Positions 8,700-13,981 of a stretch of 13,981 nt of DNA are shown here, one piece after another. Location: the NCBI GenBank assembly GCA_024681495.1, contig JAILAS010000162.1, forward strand, positions 1 to 13,981, given 5' to 3'. Made by a program: the position numbers and the translations under genes. Source of the DNA: Eubacterium sp. (lineage in GTDB: Bacteria > Bacillota > Clostridia > Lachnospirales > Lachnospiraceae). The first letter of the stretch is position 1. Each line of letters starts with the position of its first letter. The notes under the pieces were generated by a model, which worked only from the letters and a program-made list of their open reading frames with translations, searched no databases and was not told the origin of the DNA.

Positions 8700-8789
8700 C
8701 GACGGGCTTTTTGAGTGAGCCGGACTGCTTTAGAAGGCGTCGGATATCGGACAGCCTTTAGAAAACGCCGGACGGGTTTTGATAAGCGC
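8700..8789. repeat. Four degenerate ~21-bp direct repeats between convergent genes
   Basis: Units start at 8700, 8721, 8748 and 8769, with a shared pattern CGGAC-gGCTTT-agAA-GCGc. Spacing is 21, 27 and 21 bases; a partial CGGATAT copy at 8741-8747 fills the longer step. Units 2 and 3 are closest (CGGACTGCTTTAGAAGGCGT and CGGACAGCCTTTAGAAAACG). The region also folds into imperfect hairpins, for example GACGGG (8771-8776) with CCTGTC (8789-8794). It fills the gap between two genes that end toward each other, so a weak two-way terminator is a likely role. No clean T-run-backed terminator is seen. Confidence 0.55.
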
Positions 8790-8802
8790 CTGTCGCCGGA
8801 TG

Positions 8803-11076
8803 TCATATATCGCTTATAATCATGACGGGAACCTGCGCGTTCCTGCAATAATTGGCCAGATAACCGGGGCTGCCGTAATAACCCGAGAAGCGTTCGGGGG
8901 AAGCGGCGGCCTCGTTGTTTACGTCCAGGGCGATGTCACTGTCGTTTCTGACCCATTCCAAAAGCGCCAGGTATTTATCCCAAAGATCCCCGTCGATGTC
9001 GCGGACTTCGGATACGTCGTCTCCGGGCGAGAAAACGCAGGCGAGTCCTGCGGCGGAATCCCTTACGGTCTCGAGCGAACGCTTTATTTTCTCTATTCCG
9101 CCCTCGCCGTTTTTAAGAAGGAAGGGTGCTGAAATGCGCACGACAAATTCACCGCCGGATGAAACGCTTTTCGAAGCGGCGGCATCTGTGACAACGAGTT
9201 TTTCTTCCGGCGAAACGGAGAGAGCGACGGAAACCGCATTGTCATCCGATTCGCCGACAATGCGGTCGCCGGTTATTTTTCGGAGAATCTCTGCGTAGGC
9301 GGTCTTCATCTCCGGAGAGCTCAGGACAATCTGGTCCGCATAGTAAACGGCGGGCTGTTCTACCAGCGATTCGAGAGCGGCCATACTGCAGGAGTCGGCG
9401 AGATTGATGTCGGGTGTAAAACCCGGGATGTAAACGAGGCGGTCGGTCATTGTAATCAGGTTTTTCGAGTAGAACATAGCCGGGACGTCCATGGTCGTGC
9501 AGTGTTCGTCGTAAGGATACTGCGTGTAAATGATATCCGGTCGTCGGGCGGAAATGTCGAAATCCTCCGGGCGCGTAAGTTTTACGTGCTCCGGCAGAAG
9601 AGAGGCATCTTCTCCGGCTGCGCCGGTAATTCCCCTAAGTTTATCGCCTTCCAGGTAGGGGACGGATATCACGTAGACATCGACGCCGGGGTCTGAGAGG
9701 GCCCTTCGGTATTCTGCATCCATGGCATCCCACCATTTGGCTTTAAAAGAAAGGAAGACGACCTGTTTTCTTTTGCCTGCAAGGTAGCTGTTCAAAAGAT
9801 CTTTGACAGCACCAACGGCATTATCCATCTTTTCGACGACGGCAGTATCGAGGCTCTGCGAGAGTTCGTAGGCGAGCTCGCAGTATTCCTCGAGACAGTG
9901 GACTGCGTCGGACAGGTCGGGACTTTCGCCTTCGAACAGATTGCCCAGGGATATGGCGAGCGACTGACAGCTTTCCGGAAGCGTTGCGGTCTCGGGGATG
10001 AGTCCGTCGTCGGATTGGGATTTGAGCTGCGCGTGTGCGCGAGTGAGCGATGATATGATTCTTTTGCTGACGGCCCGGAAAGTGGACCTGTTTTCAGCGG
10101 GCACGCCGTTTCCCGCCTCCATGGTGTATCTAAACGGATTCGAGCCTGTCTCTTTTGCCAAAATGGCCTCCTGGTCGGAGTATACAGGGTAGTTATGTAA
10201 ACCGGTGTTCCGGTATATCTTCATGAAGTTTCCGTATTCTATTCCGGCTGCATCCTCGTAGCCAATGGGTACGGGGATGAAGGTATTTTCGAAGGGCAGC
10301 ATTATGGAGTCGGAGTACCATTCCTTCTCGTAGACGTGGCTGTCATTCGTGGCCCAAAGCGGCATGAGCGCGACCCGGTCGCAGGTGCGGCTGTCGCATA
10401 GCGTGTATTGCTCCTCGATAAGGAGGTGCAGACGGTTGAGCAGGCGGCGGTCATAAGGAAGGGATTTCCCGTGGCGCTTTTCGAGCTCATTGAGTAGTCG
10501 GGAACAATCCGGCGTGCCGGCGCATCCTGACTTTATGAGGTGTATGGCCTTTGTTATCTGCGCGATGTTTTCCTTGCGGGTTATTTCGAATTCGGGGTCA
10601 TCGGATACACCGTCGAGCGGGAAGATGTCCACGCCTACGGAGTATGGGCATCCGAAGTACTCCGACATATGTTTTTCGCTGAAGTCGATGGAATGAGAGT
10701 TTACGATGCGTCCTATCATTGTCTCGTAGGTTTCTTCGGTATGAATGGAAAGGATGGTGTATTCATCCGGGAGCTCGGAAGATGCCACCTCGAAGAAGCG
10801 TTCGTAGTCGTGGCGGAGCATGCAGATGTCAAGGTCGTCGTCCCAGGGAATGAAGCCTCTGTGACGGACGGCGCCTAAAAGGCTTCCGCAGTCAGCAAAC
10901 CATTTTATTCCGTACTTTTGGCACACGCCGTCAATGTGGCTGAGCACAGCGAGCTGGGCAGCCCAGAAGCGCTTCATCATGGACGAAACGAAGAAACCCT
11001 CCCGAACCTCGTCGGAAAAGTAGCTGTAATCGAAGGTGGAATTATCTACGGTAAAACGCCTGGATGTGGGATGCAT
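8803..11076 (-). CDS. LicD phosphotransferase domain fused to CDP-glycerol-transferase-like GT-B domain
   Basis: A 757-aa protein. The N-terminal LicD domain (about 35-310) has CGSLLGAVRHRGFIPWDD (63-80) running into the acidic D79-D81/D83 nucleotidyltransferase-fold centre, VDIFPLDG (149-156), and the family's end pattern GNFMKIYRNTGLHNYPVY (282-299). LicD enzymes move phosphocholine or a similar phospho-group from a CDP carrier to a surface glycan. Residues about 310-435 are a helical linker. From RKQVVFLSFKAKWWDAM (436-452) to the end is a GT-B-like half as in CDP-glycerol glycerophosphotransferases: PDIIYTQYPYDE (513-524), GYYGSPGYL (732-740) and a terminal PVMIISDI. Where I expect an RPHP-like catalytic motif it reads VFSPGDD (681-687), so this half may be inactive or altered. 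No signal peptide. Start chosen at 11076, nine bases after AAAGGA (11091-11086). Convergent with the fusion/GT genes. Confidence 0.85.
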   Translation of the reverse strand: MHPTSRRFTVDNSTFDYSYFSDEVREGFFVSSMMKRFWAAQLAVLSHIDGVCQKYGIKWFADCGSLLGAVRHRGFIPWDDDLDICMLRHDYERFFEVASSELPDEYTILSIHTEETYETMIGRIVNSHSIDFSEKHMSEYFGCPYSVGVDIFPLDGVSDDPEFEITRKENIAQITKAIHLIKSGCAGTPDCSRLLNELEKRHGKSLPYDRRLLNRLHLLIEEQYTLCDSRTCDRVALMPLWATNDSHVYEKEWYSDSIMLPFENTFIPVPIGYEDAAGIEYGNFMKIYRNTGLHNYPVYSDQEAILAKETGSNPFRYTMEAGNGVPAENRSTFRAVSKRIISSLTRAHAQLKSQSDDGLIPETATLPESCQSLAISLGNLFEGESPDLSDAVHCLEEYCELAYELSQSLDTAVVEKMDNAVGAVKDLLNSYLAGKRKQVVFLSFKAKWWDAMDAEYRRALSDPGVDVYVISVPYLEGDKLRGITGAAGEDASLLPEHVKLTRPEDFDISARRPDIIYTQYPYDEHCTTMDVPAMFYSKNLITMTDRLVYIPGFTPDINLADSCSMAALESLVEQPAVYYADQIVLSSPEMKTAYAEILRKITGDRIVGESDDNAVSVALSVSPEEKLVVTDAAASKSVSSGGEFVVRISAPFLLKNGEGGIEKIKRSLETVRDSAAGLACVFSPGDDVSEVRDIDGDLWDKYLALLEWVRNDSDIALDVNNEAAASPERFSGYYGSPGYLANYCRNAQVPVMIISDI

Positions 11077-11099
11077 AGTGCTTTTTCCTTTCGAAAAAC

Positions 11100-11108
11100 A
11101 TTATAGCA
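11100..11108 (-). promoter_or_regulatory. Extended -10 promoter for the LicD-type gene
   Basis: On the minus strand TGC-TATAAT reads from 11108 down to 11100, a perfect -10 hexamer with an extended TGn element. The -35 position at 17 bases (11128-11123) reads AGTTTT, which is weak, as is common with extended -10 sites. The predicted transcript would start near 11093, giving a leader under 20 bases with the Shine-Dalgarno almost at its 5' end. Confidence 0.6.
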
Positions 11109-11129
11109 CAGATAGTGTGTAAAAAACTG

Positions 11130-11158
11130 TTGACGAATCCAAATGTTTCATATAAAAT
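11130..11158 (+). promoter_or_regulatory. Sigma-A promoter for rpsU
   Basis: TTGACG (11130-11135), a 17-base spacer and TAAAAT (11153-11158) form a near-consensus housekeeping promoter. The region round it is A+T rich. Transcription should start near 11165, leaving a leader of about 62 bases. It lies back to back with the promoter of the LicD-type gene; the two -35 positions are within a few bases of each other. Confidence 0.8.
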
Positions 11159-11180
11159 GTTCTAGTGCATATGTTTAACT

Positions 11181-11216
11181 TTCAGTTGAGCACAAAATCA
11201 GCAACTGAAGGGAGGT
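11181..11216 (+). promoter_or_regulatory. rpsU leader hairpin abutting the Shine-Dalgarno
   Basis: TTCAGTTG (11181-11188) and CAACTGAA (11202-11209) form a perfect 8-bp stem with a 13-base loop. The last stem base (A11209) is also the first base of the Shine-Dalgarno AGGGAGGT (11209-11216), which sits 10 bases before the start codon. Because the stem touches the ribosome site, it may tune initiation or allow feedback by S21. That role is inferred. Confidence 0.55.
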
Positions 11217-11226
11217 CAGGTGACTC

Positions 11227-11403
11227 ATGTCGAGCATTATCGTAAAAGAAAATGAATCTCTCGACAGCGCGCTTCGCAGATTCAAGCGCAGCTGCCAGAA
11301 GGCGGGTATCCAGCAGGAGATCCGTAAGAGAGAGCATTACGAAAAGCCGTCGGTAAGACGCAAGAAGAAGTCTGAAGCGGCCAGAAAGCGTAAATATAAC
11401 TAA
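11227..11403 (+). CDS. rpsU: 30S ribosomal protein S21
   Basis: A 58-aa basic protein of the small ribosomal subunit that helps recruit mRNA near the 16S 3' end. It is complete from ATG 11227 to TAA 11401-11403. It begins MSSIIVKENESLDSALRRFK and ends KKSEAARKRKYN, the standard bacterial S21 pattern with the conserved RKREHYEKPSVRRKKK segment in its second half. It has its own strong promoter, a leader hairpin and a good Shine-Dalgarno, and a terminator follows 12 bases after the stop. Its length is normal for Clostridia. Nothing is unusual in the protein itself; the leader is described separately. Confidence 0.97.
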   Translation: MSSIIVKENESLDSALRRFKRSCQKAGIQQEIRKREHYEKPSVRRKKKSEAARKRKYN

Positions 11404-11415
11404 GTTGCTTTTAAG

Positions 11416-11448
11416 AAGGCTGTCGCTTTTGCGGCAGTCTTTTTCGCT
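11416..11448 (+). terminator. Intrinsic terminator after rpsU
   Basis: An 11-bp stem (11416-11426 with 11431-11441, including two G-T pairs) closes a TTTT loop, and a T-rich tail runs from 11440 on, with a further T-run at 11448-11454. It lies between rpsU and tgt. No promoter is visible between it and the tgt start, so partial read-through may feed tgt. Confidence 0.8.
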
Positions 11449-11469
11449 TTTTTTACACAGAGAGGTAAT

Positions 11470-12603
11470 ATGTACGAGCTATTGAAGACCTGCGGCAGGG
11501 CGAAGAGAGGTCGCTTTACCACAGTACACGGAGTGATTGAGACGCCGGTGTTCATGAACGTCGGCACCATTGCCGCCATAAAGGGAGGCGTGTCCACTGA
11601 GGATCTTAAGACCATCGGTACACAGGTGCAGCTTTCGAACACGTATCATCTTCACCTTCGTCCGGGTGACGAGGTCGTTAAGAGGATGGGCGGTTTACAT
11701 AAATTCATGATATGGGACAGGCCTATATTGACGGATTCCGGCGGATTCCAGGTGTTTTCGCTGGCGGACATCAGGAAGATTAAGGAGGAGGGGGTGACCT
11801 TCCGCAGCCACATTGACGGCCATAAAATCTTCATGGGGCCCGAGGAGAGCATGAGAATCCAGTCGAATCTGGGGTCTACCATAGCCATGGCATTCGACGA
11901 GTGCCCGAGTGCGCTGGCCGAGAGGGACTACGTGGAGCAGTCGGTGGACCGCACCACCAGGTGGCTTAGGCGCTGTAAGGCGGAGATGGAGAGGCTAAAT
12001 TCGCTGGATGACACGGTCAACAGGGAGCAGCTTCTGTTCGGAATTAACCAGGGTGCGATCTTCCCCGACATAAGGAAGAGACATGCGATGGAGATTGCGG
12101 AACTCGACCTCCCGGGGTACGCCGTTGGCGGCCTCGCCGTTGGAGAGAGCCACGAGCAGATGTACGGGATCCTGGACGAGGTGGTTCCGTGCCTTCCGCA
12201 GAATAAGCCCACATACCTCATGGGAGTGGGAACGCCTGAGAACATCATCGAGGCGGTTGACAGGGGCGTGGATTTCTTCGATTGCGTTTATCCGTCCAGG
12301 AACGGACGCCACGGCCACGCTTACACGCGCCACGGGAAGATGAACCTTCTTAATAAGAAGTACGAGACCGACCCGCGACCCATCGACGAGGGATGCGGCT
12401 GCCCGGCGTGCTCGGCCGGGTACAGCAGGGCATACATCAGGCATCTGTTTAAGGCTAAGGAAATGCTGGGGATGAGGCTCTTAACCCTTCATAACCTTTA
12501 TTTTTACAATCACCTTATGGAGGATATACGCGAGGCTCTCGACAACGACAGTTTTGCGGAGTTTAAGAAAGCCGCGCTCGAGTCCATGGCGCGAGGCGAA
12601 TAG
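11470..12603 (+). CDS. tgt: tRNA-guanine(34) transglycosylase
   Basis: Exchanges guanine-34 for the queuosine precursor (preQ1 in bacteria) in tRNAs for Asp, Asn, His and Tyr. The 377-aa length is normal. D89 in LTDSGGFQVFSL matches the catalytic acid/base Asp, and D271 in FFDCVYPSRNGRHGHAYT matches the nucleophile Asp. The zinc site is C309, C311, C314 and H341 (CGCPAC...LTLH), and GVGTPENI lies before the active-site loop. ATG 11470 has GAGAGG as its Shine-Dalgarno and MYELLKTCGRAKRG is a normal start for the family. It lies 66 bases after rpsU, past a terminator, with yajC next. The tgt-yajC order is common in bacteria. No defects seen. Confidence 0.97.
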   Translation: MYELLKTCGRAKRGRFTTVHGVIETPVFMNVGTIAAIKGGVSTEDLKTIGTQVQLSNTYHLHLRPGDEVVKRMGGLHKFMIWDRPILTDSGGFQVFSLADIRKIKEEGVTFRSHIDGHKIFMGPEESMRIQSNLGSTIAMAFDECPSALAERDYVEQSVDRTTRWLRRCKAEMERLNSLDDTVNREQLLFGINQGAIFPDIRKRHAMEIAELDLPGYAVGGLAVGESHEQMYGILDEVVPCLPQNKPTYLMGVGTPENIIEAVDRGVDFFDCVYPSRNGRHGHAYTRHGKMNLLNKKYETDPRPIDEGCGCPACSAGYSRAYIRHLFKAKEMLGMRLLTLHNLYFYNHLMEDIREALDNDSFAEFKKAALESMARGE

Positions 12604-12638
12604 AGACAGATTGTATACTTTGTGAAGCCAATTAGCAC

Positions 12639-12667
12639 TTGCCTTTAAGAGCAATCTTGGGTAAAAT
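12639..12667 (+). promoter_or_regulatory. Promoter for yajC
   Basis: TTGCCT (12639-12644), a 17-base spacer and TAAAAT (12662-12667), followed directly by an A/T-rich TATATAA stretch. It gives a transcript starting near 12674 with a leader of about 90 bases. No terminator is visible after tgt, so yajC may also be read from tgt. Confidence 0.6.
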
Positions 12668-12676
12668 ATATAACGG

Positions 12677-12706
12677 TGTTCAAAACGCGTTATTCGATTT
12701 TGAACA
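12677..12706 (+). promoter_or_regulatory. Perfect 9-bp inverted repeat at the yajC transcript start
   Basis: TGTTCAAAA (12677-12685) and TTTTGAACA (12698-12706) are perfect inverted copies with a 12-base spacer. They start 9 bases after the -10 box, where an operator would block initiation or where a 5' mRNA hairpin would form. A dyad of this size fits either. The regulator is not identified. Confidence 0.55.
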
Positions 12707-12727
12707 TACGCTAAAAAGAACATTTTT

Positions 12728-12757
12728 CCGGCCGGCCGGTCGGGAGAGACCAGGAGG
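12728..12757 (+). promoter_or_regulatory. 12-bp CCGG palindrome and small hairpin before the yajC Shine-Dalgarno
   Basis: CCGGCCGGCCGG (12728-12739) is fully self-complementary. It overlaps a second possible stem, GGTC (12738-12741) with GACC (12748-12751), that ends beside the Shine-Dalgarno AGGAGG (12752-12757). The two structures share bases and would exclude each other. This is a sequence observation with no known motif behind it. Confidence 0.4.
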
Positions 12758-12762
12758 TATTT

Positions 12763-13143
12763 ATGTCCACAGCATTGTCTACAGTATTGTTAGATAGCAG
12801 CAGCTCCGGCGGCTCCAGCATGATTATGCTTGTCGTCTGGGTGGTATTGATCTTCGGTATGCTTTATTTCATGATGATAAGGCCCCAGAAGAAGGAGCAG
12901 GCTAAGAAAGAGCAGATGATGAACTCCATTGAGGTGGGTGACACGGTTCTTACCACCAGCGGATTCTATGGTACTGTTGTCGATATACAGGAAGATATGG
13001 TAATCGTCGAGTTCGGCAGCAACAGAAACTGCCGTATCCCCATGCAGAGGGCGGCCGTTGCCGACGTTGAGAAGCCCATCGATTCCACGAAGGTCGTTGA
13101 GACCAAGGCGGATAAAAAGTCCAAGAAGAAGGACGATAAATAG
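12763..13143 (+). CDS. yajC: Sec translocase accessory subunit YajC
   Basis: A 126-aa single-pass membrane protein of the SecDF-YajC complex, which assists SecYEG in protein export. A polar Ser/Gly-rich N-terminus is followed by one membrane segment (about residues 20-39, MIMLVVWVVLIFGMLYFMMI) and the family hallmark RPQKKEQ (40-46). The cytoplasmic SH3-like part has IEVGDTVLTTSGFYGTVVDI, and the tail is rich in Lys (KADKKSKKKDDK). ATG 12763 follows a consensus AGGAGG Shine-Dalgarno. It is slightly longer than the E. coli protein (110 aa) because of the Lys tail. secD/secF, often the next genes, are not here; leuB follows after a strong terminator. Confidence 0.95.
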   Translation: MSTALSTVLLDSSSSGGSSMIMLVVWVVLIFGMLYFMMIRPQKKEQAKKEQMMNSIEVGDTVLTTSGFYGTVVDIQEDMVIVEFGSNRNCRIPMQRAAVADVEKPIDSTKVVETKADKKSKKKDDK

Positions 13144-13184
13144 AATATCGAAGATCATCGCGATGCATTGCGCGGTGTCTGTGT

Positions 13185-13223
13185 GCTGCACCCCGGTGAT
13201 TTCCGGGGGTGCGGCTTTTATTA
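13185..13223 (+). terminator. Strong intrinsic terminator between yajC and leuB
   Basis: A stem of about 12 bp (13185-13196 with 13203-13215, one G-T pair and one bulged G) closes the loop TGATTT and is followed by TTTTATTATA (13216-13225). It ends yajC transcription. Only about 15 bases separate it from the leuB start, so it could also act as an attenuator for leuB, although no classical leader peptide is seen. Confidence 0.85.
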
Positions 13224-13239
13224 TAGAAAGGGGTTTGAT

Positions 13240-13981
13240 ATGAAGTTTCATATTGGTGTAATTTCCGGTGACGGAATAGGACCTGAGGTAATCAGAGAGG
13301 CTAAGAAGTCTCTGGACGCTGTGGCAGATAAGTTCGGCCACGAGTTCGAATACGAAGAGATATTGATGGGCGGAGTTTCCATCGATGCTACCGGAGAACC
13401 CCTGACTGACGATGCTATCAAGAGAGCGAAGGCTGCTGATGCGGTGCTCATGGGTTCTATCGGCGGCGATGCGAAGACATCTCCCTGGTATCAGCTCCCC
13501 GCGGATAAGCGTCCCGAGGCCGGACTCCTGAAGCTCAGGAAGTCCCTTAACCTTTTCGCGAACATGCGTCCCGCATACCTTTATCCCGAGCTTAAAGAGG
13601 CCTGCCCCCTCAGGGATACGGTCATTGGTGACGGATTCGACATGGTCATCATGAGGGAGCTTACCGGAGGACTCTACTTCGGAAAGCGCGAGACCGGCGA
13701 GAAGGATGGTGCAGAGTACGCCATCGACACCCTCGAGTACTCGGAGCCCGAGATTCGCCGCATTGCGAAGAAGGCGTTTGAGGTGGCGATGAAGAGAAGG
13801 AAGAAGGTCACCAGTGTCGACAAGGCGAACGTCCTCGATTCCTCCCGTCTTTGGAGGAAGGTCGTAGAGGATGTGGCCAAGGACTATCCCGAGGTTACGC
13901 TTGAGAATATGCTCGTTGACAATTGTGCCATGCAGCTCGTCAGGAACCCGGCCCAGTTCGACGTCATTCTCACCGAGAACA
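13240..13981 (+). CDS. leuB: 3-isopropylmalate dehydrogenase, 3' end missing
   Basis: Oxidises and decarboxylates (2R,3S)-3-isopropylmalate with NAD in leucine synthesis, in the cytoplasm. About 247 residues of a normal ~360 are present and the frame runs open off the right edge. ATG 13240 is preceded by AAAGGGG (13227-13233). The family features appear in order: GDGIGPEV (10-17), the substrate-binding RKSLNLFANMRP segment (about 99-111), RELTGGLYFG (139-148) in the LeuB-specific form, the catalytic Lys as K195 in VDKANVL, and D227 in LVDNCAMQL, a metal-site Asp of the family. Isocitrate and tartrate dehydrogenases share the fold, but RELTGG-YFG and the length pattern favour LeuB. It begins directly behind the yajC terminator with no clear promoter of its own. 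Confidence 0.96.
   Translation, partial: MKFHIGVISGDGIGPEVIREAKKSLDAVADKFGHEFEYEEILMGGVSIDATGEPLTDDAIKRAKAADAVLMGSIGGDAKTSPWYQLPADKRPEAGLLKLRKSLNLFANMRPAYLYPELKEACPLRDTVIGDGFDMVIMRELTGGLYFGKRETGEKDGAEYAIDTLEYSEPEIRRIAKKAFEVAMKRRKKVTSVDKANVLDSSRLWRKVVEDVAKDYPEVTLENMLVDNCAMQLVRNPAQFDVILTEN

Noticed and set aside
12603..12640. TATACT near 12615 as a promoter after tgt
   Set aside because: No -35 box lies at proper spacing, and the 12639-12667 pair is better.
13156..13165. 10-bp palindrome CATCGCGATG after yajC
   Set aside because: It is short and of a kind expected by chance in G+C-rich DNA, with no promoter near it to regulate.
13163..13243. Leader peptide upstream of leuB (frame from ATG 13163 ending at 13243)
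   Set aside because: It has only one leucine codon, no Shine-Dalgarno, and its middle is the yajC terminator stem. The leader is also too short for a T-box.

Overview
The window most likely comes from a Gram-positive anaerobe of the Clostridia, probably Lachnospiraceae. The S21 protein (58 aa, basic SEAARKRKYN-type tail), the YajC and LeuB types, the strong Shine-Dalgarno sites and the LicD/GT-B proteins all fit. This is inferred from remembered family features, not from a search. The DNA is fairly G+C rich and AGG is common for Arg. Coding density is high and no gene-free stretch reaches 300 bases.

Left edge (1-2210): the 3' part of alaS, alanyl-tRNA synthetase. Centre (2318-11076): an accessory envelope/signalling block. 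It starts with a membrane sensor of 1044 aa that joins an extracytoplasmic two-component-regulator-type propeller and Y_Y_Y domain to a cytoplasmic HD-GYP domain with its metal and signature residues intact. Next, on the same strand, is a 732-aa fusion of a sugar-nucleotidyltransferase-like domain, an aminoglycoside/choline-kinase-fold domain and a KdsD-type SIS isomerase domain. A 317-aa GT-B/GT9-like protein follows. Facing these genes is a 757-aa protein with an N-terminal LicD phosphotransferase domain and a C-terminal CDP-glycerol-transferase-like GT-B domain. Between the convergent genes lies a set of degenerate ~21-bp direct repeats.

Right part (11100-13981): housekeeping genes. rpsU (S21) has a near-consensus promoter and a leader hairpin touching its Shine-Dalgarno. 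A terminator separates it from tgt (tRNA-guanine transglycosylase). yajC (Sec translocase accessory subunit) has its own promoter, a perfect 9-bp inverted repeat in the leader and a strong terminator behind it. leuB (3-isopropylmalate dehydrogenase) runs off the right edge.

How the genes may work together: the central block looks like a pathway that makes an activated compound (isomerase, kinase and nucleotidyltransferase on one chain) and transfers it, or a phospho-substituent, to a cell-surface glycan through the GT-like and LicD proteins. The neighbouring HD-GYP receptor suggests, but does not prove, a link to cyclic-di-GMP. The chemistry of the fusion and its grouping with this sensor are the most interesting parts of the window. 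No tRNA, rRNA, CRISPR array, insertion sequence or phage gene was seen.
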